From an uncultured Bacilli bacterium (GTDB lineage Bacteria; Bacillota_I; Bacilli_A; RF39; UBA660): a DNA stretch of 8,392 nucleotides. The stretch spans positions 1 to 8,392 of the forward strand of contig CANRQD010000057.1 in assembly GCA_947632685.1 (NCBI GenBank), in the 5' to 3' direction. The position numbers and the translations under genes are program-made. Positions 1 through 7,152 of the stretch are shown here, in pieces. Under the pieces are notes generated by a model. It was given only the letters and a program-made list of their open reading frames with translations. It did not search any database and was not told the origin of the DNA. Position 1 is the stretch's first letter; every line of letters starts with the position of its first letter.

Positions 1-158
1 TCATAATATATAGGTATATTTCTTTTTTCTAATCCTACTTGTGTAAATTTATAATCTTTTTGATCATCATATCCAGATACATCATTTCCTAAGTCACTTA
101 AAATTTGGGCTAATGTAGACATTCCGGTTCCCTTTATTCCTATGCAGTAATATTTCAT
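1..158 (-). CDS. murC: UDP-N-acetylmuramate--L-alanine ligase MurC, N-terminal part (3' end beyond window)
   Basis: MurC is the cytoplasmic ATP-dependent ligase that adds L-alanine to UDP-MurNAc, the first amino acid of the peptidoglycan stem peptide. Only the first 52 codons are present; the gene runs off the left edge. The N-terminus matches the Rossmann-like UDP-binding domain of Mur ligases. It has a short beta strand (residues 3-7) followed by the glycine loop G7-x-K-G10-T-G12-M-S14, which is the MurC/MurD-type GxxGxGMS pattern, then helix A (about 13-23) and the second strand ending in V27-S-G-Y-D31. The ATG at 158 is preceded by a perfect AGGAGG (164-169) at 5 nt spacing, so the start is secure. 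The gene lies 48 bp after the stop of the AI-2E permease gene. I see no clear promoter in that gap, so it may be read through from upstream. The ATP-binding centre and ligase C-domain cannot be judged here. Confidence 0.9.
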   Translation of the reverse strand, partial: MKYYCIGIKGTGMSTLAQILSDLGNDVSGYDDQKDYKFTQVGLEKRNIPIYY

Positions 159-206
159 AATATCCTCCTCACATAAAAATTTATATTATAAACTATTTTT
201 ATATCA

Positions 207-1265
207 TTATATGTTATTTTTTATTTTTTTCATACTCTTTTTTAAATCGTTACTGAAAAAGTGATATGTTGCTCTTAATAAAATGTATAAAGGTAATGCT
301 ACTACTATACCTACAACACCTGCAACTGTTCCACCAATTGATACAACAATAATTGTAGCTAGTGGATTTATATTATTTGTTTTTCCATAAACTTTAGGTG
401 ATATTACATATCCATCTAATTGAGGAAAAATTATACAGATAATTATAGTTCCTATCAATACTTTAGGAGATATAACAGATGCAGTAATTATTCCTATAAT
501 GTTAGTAATTAAACCTCCAAAATAAGGAATTATAGTAGTAACACAGGCTAATATTCCTAAAAGTAACCAGTTTGGATGACCTACTACAAAAAATAATATT
601 GAATATTCGAATAGCTGTATAACCATAAATATAGCTAATCCTTTAATATAATTACCCAATTCATTATCTAATACTTTAAAATATGAAAAGCATCTTTTTG
701 ATATTGATAGAGTTATACTTTTAAATTTATCTCTAATATTATACATATCAGACATAAAATATATCCAAGAAATAAAACCTACTAGGAATTTCGTTAAAAA
801 GTTTAATGATTTATTTACAACATTTATAGTACCACTACTTACAATATTTCCTAAATTACCAATAATTGTATTTAATTGATCAGTTAATTTAACTTCAAAT
901 GTACCTAAATTTATATTTAAATGTTCACTTAAATCACCTATTATATCTATTATACTTTTAGAAAATAATACTAATTGATCATATATAAGTGGCAAAGTTA
1001 TTACCAATAAAGAAGCAATAATAAGCACTGCTGATATTGATATAATTGTAACGGCTAAATTTTTTTTAATTCCTTTACGTAATAAAAAATCTTGTAATGG
1101 CATTAAAGCATATGCAAATGCAAAAGCTATAATAAATGGTGCTAATACTGATAATGTTGTGCATATTACATTCCACCACATACCTATATTTGAAAAACTT
1201 ATGTATAAAAGCAACATTAATACCGTAATATTTATCAATTTATAATTTAATTTATTATTAAACAT
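207..1265 (-). CDS. AI-2E family transporter (YdbI/YtvI/TqsA-type integral membrane permease)
   Basis: Polytopic membrane protein of the AI-2E transporter family (PF01594, formerly UPF0118), 352 residues, the usual family size. Characterised members do different jobs (E. coli TqsA affects AI-2 export; others are Na+/H+ antiporters), so the substrate is unknown. Hydrophobic segments sit at about 10-27, 34-55, 70-95, 155-175, 208-228, 232-262, 268-285 and 303-332, with a hydrophilic region at about 100-150 between segments 3 and 4, the family layout. Family landmarks are the I-P-Y-F-G-G turn near 246-251, then P281-Q-L-D-G near 281-285, I-S-P-K near 288-291, and the glycine-rich last segment with G311-G312, G316, G319 and A323-L-P325. 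A GTG nine bases further upstream is in frame, but it falls inside the AAGGTGAT ribosome binding site, so the ATG at 1265 is preferred. The gene lies 91 bp beyond rel and a likely terminator. Its own promoter is not obvious. Confidence 0.88.
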   Translation of the reverse strand: MFNNKLNYKLINITVLMLLLYISFSNIGMWWNVICTTLSVLAPFIIAFAFAYALMPLQDFLLRKGIKKNLAVTIISISAVLIIASLLVITLPLIYDQLVLFSKSIIDIIGDLSEHLNINLGTFEVKLTDQLNTIIGNLGNIVSSGTINVVNKSLNFLTKFLVGFISWIYFMSDMYNIRDKFKSITLSISKRCFSYFKVLDNELGNYIKGLAIFMVIQLFEYSILFFVVGHPNWLLLGILACVTTIIPYFGGLITNIIGIITASVISPKVLIGTIIICIIFPQLDGYVISPKVYGKTNNINPLATIIVVSIGGTVAGVVGIVVALPLYILLRATYHFFSNDLKKSMKKIKNNI

Positions 1266-1269
1266 AAAA

Positions 1270-1277
1270 ATCACCTT
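1270..1277 (-). promoter_or_regulatory. Ribosome binding site that fixes the start of the AI-2E family permease
   Basis: AAGGTGAT on the minus strand is complementary to the 3' end of 16S rRNA and ends 4 nt before the ATG at 1265 (8 nt from the AAGG core). The competing in-frame GTG at 1274-1272 is part of this motif. It would therefore be covered by the ribosome and has no binding site of its own. Confidence 0.75.
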
Positions 1278-1330
1278 ATTTCATTTTCATTATCAATATC
1301 ATTTAAATTTACTATTTAATTTAAAAAAAT

Positions 1331-1361
1331 GATGCTAGACTTTTTAACTATTACTATCATC
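1331..1361 (-). terminator. Probable intrinsic terminator of the comN-secDF-rel operon
   Basis: On the minus strand GATGATAG (1361-1354) pairs with CTAGCATC (1338-1331), giving seven base pairs with one A.G mismatch in the middle and a 15-nt loop. One base later comes a run of seven T (1329-1323). The stem includes the TGA stop of rel. The mismatch and long loop make it a moderate rather than strong terminator; the T run is the best part of the evidence. Confidence 0.55.
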
Positions 1362-3507
1362 TTATAATTCTTTCTATATTATAAATATATTGAATTTTCT
1401 TTAATTCTAGCATCAATTTATTTAATTGTGTTAAGTCTTTTACATATATTCCTAGTTCATATAACATTTCATTTGTCTTAGGTATAGTTTTTATACTATC
1501 AATATTTATATTTTGCATTGATGTTTTTTGAACTATTTCAGCCATTTTATTATCTTTTATATTTGAATATATAATAATTAATGTTAGATATTTTTTATCA
1601 GAAATTACTTCTTTATTCCATTCAACTGATACAATTCTATTATCTAAAGTTTCTAAATTACGGCAATTTCTTCTATGAACACTAATACCATTTCCTTTAG
1701 TAATATATCCAATTATATCATCACCATATATAGGATTACAACAATTAGCTAAGTTAACTTTTACTTTATCAATACCTGAAACAATAATATCGGTATCTAA
1801 ATTTTTTGGCATTGCTTTGACTACTTTAGGTGCAGGAATTTCTTCATATTTATCAATTACATTTATAATTGTATTAGGACTTATTTTTCCATTTCCTGCT
1901 GATAAGTATATTTCATCTAATGAATTAAGTTTAAGACTTTCACAAATTTGTTTTATATTTTCATCTTTTGTAAATTCTGAAATTGATAATTTTCTTTTTC
2001 TTAATTCCTTTTCTAAATTATACTTACCTCTTTCTATATAATTTTCTCTTTCATTTTTACTAAAATAACTTCTAATTTTATTTTTAGTTTGAGTAGCTTT
2101 AACAATATTTAACCATTCTTTTTTAGGTGTTGAATTTTTATTTGTATTTATTTTTACAATATCATTATTTTTTAATTCATAATTTAATGGTACTATATTA
2201 TTATTAACTATTGCACCTATTGTAGTTTCTCCAACTTTAGTATGAACTTTATAAGCAAAATCTATTGGTGTAGAACCTTTTGGTAACTCAAATATATCTC
2301 CTTTTGGAGTAAATACATATATATTATTGTTTAATACTTCATCTTTTACACTATGAACAAAGTCTTCACTACTCATTTTATCATTTTTAAGATCCATTAT
2401 CGATTTAAAAAATTGTAATTTTTGTTCTGTAGTAGATTGCATGTTAGCTTTTGCATCTTTATTTTCTTTATAAGCCCAATGTGATGCGATACCATTTTCT
2501 GCAACTTCATCCATTTTATGAGTTCTAATTTGAATTTCAAATAAATATCCATCTAAACCAAAAACAGTTGTATGAAGAGATTGATACATATTTGGTTTTG
2601 GCATTGCTATATAATCTTTAAACCTTCTTGGCAATGGCCTAAATTTTGAATGAATAATTCCTAAAGCTAAATAACATTCTTGTTCAGTATTTACTATAAT
2701 TCGTAAAGCTAATAAATCATATATATCTGAAAATTTTTTTCCTTTGTTTAATTTATTATAAATACTATAGATACTTTTACTTCTACCTTTGATTTCATGC
2801 ACAATTTCATGATTAGTTAATAAATTTGTTACATCATTCATCATTTGCATTACAGTTTTATCTCGTTCAAGCTTTGTATTATTTAATTTTTCAGCAATAT
2901 CATAAAATATTTCTGGTTTTAAATAACGAAGAGATAAATCTTCAAGCTCACTTTTTATTTTATGAATACCTAAGTGATGGGCAATAGGTGCTAAAATTTC
3001 AAGTGATTCTTTAGCAATCTTATGTTGTTTTTCTACTGGAAGAGCCCATAATGTTCTCATATTATGCAATCTATCCGCTAGTTTTACTATGATTGCTCTA
3101 ACATCTTCAGAAATTCCAACTATAATTTTTTTATAATAATCAATTAAATACTCATTTTCAGTAGAAAAATGAATTTTAGATAATTTAGTTACACCTAATA
3201 CAAGCTTAGTAACTTCACTACCAAATTCTGCTTCCATTTCTTCAGTTGTACAATCAGTATCTTCTAATACATCATGTAAAAGAGCAGCTTCTATAGTTTC
3301 AGAATCTGCATATATTGAAGTTAATATAATTCCAACGTTTAAAGGATGAATTATATATTCTTCTCCACTTTTTCTAAATTGTCCACGATGCTTATTTTTA
3401 GCAAAGAGATAAGCTTTCCTTATCTCTTCTTTTTCTTCTTCATTATTAATATAACTTAATCTAATAATTAAATCATCTATGGTTGTATTATCTTTTTCTT
3501 TTGTCAC
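1357..3507 (-). CDS. rel: Bifunctional (p)ppGpp synthetase/hydrolase, RelA/SpoT long form (Rel)
   Basis: Rel makes (p)ppGpp from ATP and GDP/GTP on starved ribosomes and hydrolyses it when amino acids return; it is also annotated relA or spoT. It has 716 residues, slightly short for the family but with every domain. The hydrolase HD domain (about 30-190) keeps R45, metal ligands H54, H78, D79 and D145, and E82-D83. The synthetase (about 240-345) keeps D264, the loop R295-F-K-D298 to Y308-QSLH, and E324-IQ. R-x-K-D is the bifunctional signature, in place of the ExDD of synthetase-only RelA. The TGS domain (about 393-455) has the tRNA-contacting H422. The zinc-finger region has C589-C590, H611 and C615, and the ACT/RRM domain is at about 637-716. 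The start is GTG, with AAGGAG 10 nt upstream and 18 bp after the secDF stop, so it is the last gene of the operon. The TGA stop is followed in frame by TAG, TAA and TAG. Confidence 0.97.
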   Translation of the reverse strand: MTKEKDNTTIDDLIIRLSYINNEEEKEEIRKAYLFAKNKHRGQFRKSGEEYIIHPLNVGIILTSIYADSETIEAALLHDVLEDTDCTTEEMEAEFGSEVTKLVLGVTKLSKIHFSTENEYLIDYYKKIIVGISEDVRAIIVKLADRLHNMRTLWALPVEKQHKIAKESLEILAPIAHHLGIHKIKSELEDLSLRYLKPEIFYDIAEKLNNTKLERDKTVMQMMNDVTNLLTNHEIVHEIKGRSKSIYSIYNKLNKGKKFSDIYDLLALRIIVNTEQECYLALGIIHSKFRPLPRRFKDYIAMPKPNMYQSLHTTVFGLDGYLFEIQIRTHKMDEVAENGIASHWAYKENKDAKANMQSTTEQKLQFFKSIMDLKNDKMSSEDFVHSVKDEVLNNNIYVFTPKGDIFELPKGSTPIDFAYKVHTKVGETTIGAIVNNNIVPLNYELKNNDIVKINTNKNSTPKKEWLNIVKATQTKNKIRSYFSKNERENYIERGKYNLEKELRKRKLSISEFTKDENIKQICESLKLNSLDEIYLSAGNGKISPNTIINVIDKYEEIPAPKVVKAMPKNLDTDIIVSGIDKVKVNLANCCNPIYGDDIIGYITKGNGISVHRRNCRNLETLDNRIVSVEWNKEVISDKKYLTLIIIYSNIKDNKMAEIVQKTSMQNINIDSIKTIPKTNEMLYELGIYVKDLTQLNKLMLELKKIQYIYNIERIIR

Positions 3508-3508
3508 A

Positions 3509-3523
3509 AAGGATCATCTCCTT
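3509..3523 (-). promoter_or_regulatory. Small hairpin enclosing the rel ribosome binding site
   Basis: Between the secDF stop (TAG, 3528-3526) and the rel GTG start, the minus strand reads AAGGA-GATGA-TCCTT, a perfect 5-bp stem with a 5-nt loop. The stem contains most of the AAGGAG ribosome binding site (3523-3518). The inverted repeat is directly visible. That it regulates rel is inference, because a 5-bp stem with two G-C pairs is weak by itself. A ribosome ending at the secDF stop two bases upstream would melt it, which would favour translational coupling. Confidence 0.45.
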
Positions 3524-3525
3524 AA

Positions 3526-5808
3526 CTAGCAATTAACTCCTTTTATTTTCTTTTCATCAAATTCATCTGTATATATTCTTTTTTGTTTTTTTGGTTTACC
3601 TAAATTTCTTTTTTCTAATTCAATAAATAGTACTGTTGCAATGAAAAGTGATGAATATGTACCTGAAATAAGTCCAAATAACATAGCTAAATTAAATGTA
3701 AGTATACCACTTGAACCTAGGAATATTAAGGCAATTACAGGTAATAATGTTGTAATTGATGTATAAATTGTTCTAGTAAATGTTTCTCTAATACTTTGAT
3801 TACATATATCTTTTAAATTATCTTTAGTAACTTTACCCGCATCCTTAATATTTTCTCTTATTCTATCAAAGCAAACTATAGTATCGTTTATTGAATAACC
3901 TATAATAGCTAGTATTGCTGCTATAAACATAACTGATATTTCTAAATTAAAGATAGAAAATAATGCAAATATAATTAAGACATCATGTACCAAAGCTACA
4001 ACTGATGCAACTGCATAACTAAATTTAAATCTAAGTGAAATATAAATTATAATACCTATCATAGATAGTAAAACTGATAAAATTGCATTTTTAACAAGTT
4101 CCTGTTTAACTATATTAGATACTACACCAATATTTACTTTAGCATTATATTTATCTTCAAAATATTTATTTACTTTCTTTATTCTATTAGCTCCTAATAC
4201 ATTATCTACTTTAATTATTATTTCATTATCGTTTCTACTGATATCAGAATATTTTAAATCCAAATCTTTTATATCTTGTTTTATTTGCTTTGTTGATATT
4301 TTTTTATTTGTCGCTATAGTAATATCACTACCTGATTTATAATCTATACCAAGATTCATACCTCTAACGCCTATTAAAATACCACCAACTAAAATAATTA
4401 TTATTGAAAATGCTATAAAAAATTTAGATGGTTTTAAAAAGTCAACATTCTTAAATGGTATTATTTTTACTTGTTCATTTTTTTCTATATTAGGAATATT
4501 TTCTTTACGTACATTTATAAATAATTTTGTCTTATCATCAAAGAATCCAGTTTTTACAAATAATCCTAATAAAATTCTAGTAATAAATACCATAGTTAAC
4601 ATAGTAACAATAATTGTTATAATTAACATTGTAGCAAATCCTTTAACACTACTTTCACCAAATATAAACATTATTACTGCTACTAAAAATGTTGTTATAT
4701 TTGAATCTAATATTGTTCTTAAAGATGATTTTGAACCTTCTTTAAAAGCATGCTGCAAGTTTTTACCTTTATGCAATTCATCTTTTATTCTTGAAAATGT
4801 TATTACATTAGCATCTACAGCCATACCAATTCCTAAAACAACTGCAGCAATACCTGGTAATGTTAGTACTCCACCTACTAACCAAAATAAACCAAATACC
4901 AATAATGTATATAATAACATTGCAACACTAGAAATAAATCCTGCAAAATGATATACAAATAATAGTATTACAACAATTAATGAAATACCAATAATTCCTG
5001 CAATTAAAGTTTTTGATAATGTTTCATCTCCAAATGATGCCCCTACAGTTTTTGAAGATATTTCAGTCAATTTTGAAGGAAGCGATCCACTATTTATTAA
5101 ATCAACTAAATTTTGTACTTCATCATCAGTAAAATTACCTTGAATTATTACATTTGATGCAAATCCTTCAGATACAGTAGCACTACTTAAACAATTTGAT
5201 TCTTCTGTACCACAAGCTTGGCCTTCACTACTATAACTATCTTCGTTTTCATTATAATCTAACCATATGACAATATAATTATTTTGTTGTTTACTAATTT
5301 TATTTGTTACATTATAAAATTTATCTTTATCTTTTACTGTAAGCAAGACAGCTGGATTACCAGATGAATCTTCGGATACTTTAGCTCCACCTGCTGCTAA
5401 AACATCACTTGTCATTAATAAATTATCTTCTGTATCCCTAAATGATAAAGTAGCAACTGTAGATAATTGTTTTCTTGCTTCATCTGGATTTTTTACTCCG
5501 GCTAATTTTACTCTTATTTTATCATTACCTTCTAAAATAATTTCAGGTTCACTTACTCCTAATGAATCAATTCTTTTACTTAAAGTTTTATAAGTAGCAG
5601 TAAGTTTTTCTTTATTCATTTTAGAGCCATCTATACTATCAACTTTATATAGTACTTCAAACCCTCCTTGTAAATCTAGACCAAAATTTAAATTTTTAAA
5701 TATAGGAATAAAACTAAAACAAATTCCTACTAATAATAATACTAAAATAAATGTTGATATTATTACTTTTCTAATAACTTTCTTTTCTTTATTTTTTTTC
5801 TTCTTCAT
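3526..5808 (-). CDS. secDF: Fused protein translocase subunit SecDF
   Basis: SecDF is an RND-type membrane protein that uses the proton gradient to help pull preproteins out of the SecYEG channel. Here SecD and SecF are one 760-residue chain, as in Bacilli (usually about 740-760). A lysine-rich N-terminus leads into TM1 (about 14-34) and the SecD signature L-D-L-Q-G-G (44-49). The external P1 domain spans about 50-265, TM2-6 lie at about 266-415, TM7 at about 462-482, the P4 domain at about 485-570, and TM8-12 at about 572-730. The SecD TM4 motif G326-I-G-M-A-V-D332-A-N334 and the SecF TM10 motif G637-Y-S-I-N-D642-T are intact, including the conserved aspartates; R679 fits the conserved TM11-region arginine. 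The ATG at 5808 has AAGGTG (5820-5815) 6 nt upstream, inside comN, and overlaps comN by 20 bp. P1 carries an unusual Cys199/Cys206 pair. Confidence 0.97.
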   Translation of the reverse strand: MKKKKNKEKKVIRKVIISTFILVLLLVGICFSFIPIFKNLNFGLDLQGGFEVLYKVDSIDGSKMNKEKLTATYKTLSKRIDSLGVSEPEIILEGNDKIRVKLAGVKNPDEARKQLSTVATLSFRDTEDNLLMTSDVLAAGGAKVSEDSSGNPAVLLTVKDKDKFYNVTNKISKQQNNYIVIWLDYNENEDSYSSEGQACGTEESNCLSSATVSEGFASNVIIQGNFTDDEVQNLVDLINSGSLPSKLTEISSKTVGASFGDETLSKTLIAGIIGISLIVVILLFVYHFAGFISSVAMLLYTLLVFGLFWLVGGVLTLPGIAAVVLGIGMAVDANVITFSRIKDELHKGKNLQHAFKEGSKSSLRTILDSNITTFLVAVIMFIFGESSVKGFATMLIITIIVTMLTMVFITRILLGLFVKTGFFDDKTKLFINVRKENIPNIEKNEQVKIIPFKNVDFLKPSKFFIAFSIIIILVGGILIGVRGMNLGIDYKSGSDITIATNKKISTKQIKQDIKDLDLKYSDISRNDNEIIIKVDNVLGANRIKKVNKYFEDKYNAKVNIGVVSNIVKQELVKNAILSVLLSMIGIIIYISLRFKFSYAVASVVALVHDVLIIFALFSIFNLEISVMFIAAILAIIGYSINDTIVCFDRIRENIKDAGKVTKDNLKDICNQSIRETFTRTIYTSITTLLPVIALIFLGSSGILTFNLAMLFGLISGTYSSLFIATVLFIELEKRNLGKPKKQKRIYTDEFDEKKIKGVNC

Positions 5809-6055
5809 GTCCTACACCTTTCTTTTCATACAAGTACTTATTTAATGCTTTAATTTCTAAATGAATTATATCACTAACTATATCAGAAAGTGCTAAATTA
5901 TTTGATTTAGACCATTTAACATCACTTAAATAATTCCAAATATCTTCTTCTTTTATATAGGAATAGTTACACCTTTTTAATTCCGCAATTTTAGCATGTA
6001 ATGCTGGTCTTACTCTATTATATAATTCCTCTTTAGTCTTAAAATCATATTCCAT
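5789..6055 (-). CDS. comN: ComN-like post-transcriptional regulator family protein
   Basis: Small soluble protein of 88 residues, in the size range of the ComN family (PF13797). Family-like features are the N-terminal R14-V-R16-P17-A-L19 stretch, a conserved acidic/tryptophan segment E36-E37-D38-I-W40-N-Y-L43, the K47-W48 pair, and the helix D58-I-V-S-D-I-I64. In B. subtilis, ComN (YrzD) affects comE mRNA after transcription and lies beside secDF; the same neighbour here supports the call. Any competence role in this organism is unproven. The ATG at 6055 has AAGGAG (6066-6061) 5 nt upstream. It is the first gene of the operon behind the promoter at 6084-6111. Its last seven codons overlap the start of secDF in another frame, so translation of the two is probably coupled. 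The tail is very charged (E84 to K88) because the overlap is an AAG/AAA-rich stretch. Confidence 0.8.
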   Translation of the reverse strand: MEYDFKTKEELYNRVRPALHAKIAELKRCNYSYIKEEDIWNYLSDVKWSKSNNLALSDIVSDIIHLEIKALNKYLYEKKGVGHEEEKK

Positions 6056-6083
6056 AAGAACTCCTTATTTATTCGACATATTT

Positions 6084-6111
6084 ATTATACATAATATTTA
6101 CAAAAATTCAA
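6084..6111 (-). promoter_or_regulatory. Sigma-A-type promoter for the comN-secDF-rel operon
   Basis: A consensus -10 box TATAAT (6089-6084) lies 16 nt after TTGAAT (6111-6106), a four-of-six match to the -35 box. The predicted transcript would start near 6077, giving a leader of about 20 nt that contains the comN ribosome binding site. No other good promoter was seen before rel, so this one probably drives all three genes. TATAAT occurs often by chance in such AT-rich DNA, so spacing and position carry most of the weight. Confidence 0.6.
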
Positions 6112-6129
6112 AGTAAAACTATAAAAATA

Positions 6130-6150
6130 AAGTAAATTATATTTTTACTT
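6130..6150 (-). terminator. Probable intrinsic terminator after the Xer recombinase gene
   Basis: On the minus strand AAGTAAA (6150-6144) pairs perfectly with TTTACTT (6136-6130) around a 7-nt loop, followed by TATTTTTAT. The TAA stop codon of the recombinase lies in the first arm. The stem is only 7 bp with one G-C pair and the T run is interrupted, so strength is uncertain. Its position between two transcription units supports it. Confidence 0.45.
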
Positions 6151-7044
6151 ATCTTTTCTAGCTCGTGGAAAACTATGATAATACACATCTTTTAATCTAT
6201 CTGTTGTAACATGTGTATATATTTGAGTAGCACTTATACTTTCATGTCCTAATAACTTTTGAACACTTAAAAGATCACAACCCTCATTTAATAAATGTGT
6301 TGCAAAAGAATGCCTTATCATATGAGGAGATATATTTTTAGAAAGTGAAGTTTCCTTTATTAATTCACTTAATATATATCTTACTCCTCTTTCTGTAAGT
6401 TTTTCACCTACATGATTTAGAAATAAATAATTACTATTTTTTTTATTTAATAATATTCTACCATCTGAAATATATTTTTTTAATATATCTTCACAATATT
6501 CTCCATATATAACATTTCTTTCTTTATTTCCTTTACCTAATATTATTATTTTTCTATTACTTTTATCAATATCATTTAATTTTATATTTACAAGTTCTCC
6601 AACTCTTATACCAGTTGCATATAGCATCTCTAAAATTAATAAATCCCTTTGACCTTTTGGAGTATAAATATCAGGTACACTAAATAACTCTTCTAATTCA
6701 TTATATTCAAAATATCTTGGTAGTTTTTTAGCTTTTTTAGGTCCATTTACTAATAAAAACATATTATTCTTTATAATATTTTTATTCACTAAATATTTAT
6801 AAAATCCCCTTAATGAACTTAACTTTCTATTAATAGAAGCATTATTATCTTTTTTTTGCTCTTTTAAATACATTAAATATATTCTTATATCACTATATTC
6901 AATATTTAAGTAATTAAGTGATTCCTTTTTACAAAAAGAAAAAAATTCTTCTATATCTTCTTTATAACTTTCAATTGTATATTTAGAATATGATTTTTGA
7001 TATTCTAAATATTCCATATAATTATTTAGATATTTATCTTTCAT
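6145..7044 (-). CDS. xerC: Site-specific tyrosine recombinase XerC/XerD
   Basis: Tyrosine recombinase of 299 residues, the normal Xer length. Xer enzymes act at the chromosomal dif site to resolve chromosome dimers at division. The N-terminal SAM-like core-binding domain (about 1-95) has the typical Y22-T-I-x-S-Y pattern and the R73-K-L-S-S-L-R-G-F-Y stretch. The C-terminal catalytic domain (about 110-295) has the full active set: R147 in T-G-I-R-V-G-E-L, K171 in G-K-G-N-K-E-R, H241 and R244 in S-P-H-M-I-R-H-S, H267 in L-G-H-E-S, and nucleophile Y276 in T-Q-I-Y-T-H-V. The tail ends F-P-R-A-R, close to the Xer H-P-R-A ending. The family is certain; XerC over XerD is a lean, from the R-G-V-R segment at 219-222. 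With no integrase arm domain or mobile-element neighbours it is probably the housekeeping enzyme. The ribosome site is weak (AAGG, 10 nt from the ATG). A doubled TATAAT at 7115-7104 may be its promoter, but no good -35 box matches. Confidence 0.93.
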   Translation of the reverse strand: MKDKYLNNYMEYLEYQKSYSKYTIESYKEDIEEFFSFCKKESLNYLNIEYSDIRIYLMYLKEQKKDNNASINRKLSSLRGFYKYLVNKNIIKNNMFLLVNGPKKAKKLPRYFEYNELEELFSVPDIYTPKGQRDLLILEMLYATGIRVGELVNIKLNDIDKSNRKIIILGKGNKERNVIYGEYCEDILKKYISDGRILLNKKNSNYLFLNHVGEKLTERGVRYILSELIKETSLSKNISPHMIRHSFATHLLNEGCDLLSVQKLLGHESISATQIYTHVTTDRLKDVYYHSFPRARKDK

Positions 7045-7121
7045 ATATTCACTACCTTGTATAATATATTTTTACCTTGATTTATTAGTAAAAGTTCCTA
7101 TCTATTATAATTATAACATAA

Positions 7122-7152
7122 AAATAAGAACTATAGCTTATAATTCTTATTT
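7122..7152 (-). terminator. Probable intrinsic terminator after the 366-residue hypothetical gene
   Basis: On the minus strand the arm AAATAAGAA (7152-7144) pairs with TTCTTATTT (7130-7122): 9 bp, then one mismatch, then 4 more bp (TATA with TATA) around a 3-nt loop. It is followed by TTATG, so the T-rich exit is TTATTTTTATGTT. The TAA stop (7149-7147) is inside the first arm. The hairpin is long and near perfect but AT-rich. Confidence 0.55.

Noticed and set aside
180..192. Palindrome TTTATA-T-TATAAA upstream of murC, containing a TATAAT on the minus strand, as a murC promoter or operator
   Set aside because: No acceptable -35 box at 16-18 nt, and such AT palindromes are common here.
173..202. 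Hairpin ATAAAAAT/ATTTTTAT between the permease and murC as a terminator
   Set aside because: The stem is made only of A-T pairs, has a 14-nt loop and lacks a following T run; it is expected by chance in this composition.
1266..1274. GTG start nine bases upstream for the AI-2E family permease (355 residues)
   Set aside because: This GTG is part of the AAGGTGAT ribosome binding site that serves the ATG at 1265, and it has no Shine-Dalgarno of its own.
1278..1292. Tiny upstream frame ATG-AAA-ATG-AAA-TAA before the AI-2E family permease as a leader peptide
   Set aside because: It has no ribosome binding site and AAATGAAAT-like strings are common in this DNA.
1817..2041. Plus-strand open frame of 74 codons
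   Set aside because: It lies wholly antisense within the conserved rel coding region, has no ribosome binding site and resembles no family; it is a shadow frame.
6054..6068. Hairpin ATAAG/CTTAT around the comN ribosome site as a regulator
   Set aside because: Five base pairs with a single G-C pair is too weak; unlike the rel case it does not follow a translated upstream gene.
6145..7044. Tyrosine recombinase as an integrase of a mobile element
   Set aside because: Standard Xer length without an arm-binding domain, no att-like direct repeats at the gene ends, no phage or conjugation genes nearby, and composition like its neighbours.
7104..7133. Doubled TATAAT upstream of the Xer gene as a defined promoter
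   Set aside because: The only partner at proper spacing, TAGTTC, matches the -35 consensus at two positions and lies in the terminator arm of the preceding gene; a promoter may exist but cannot be placed.
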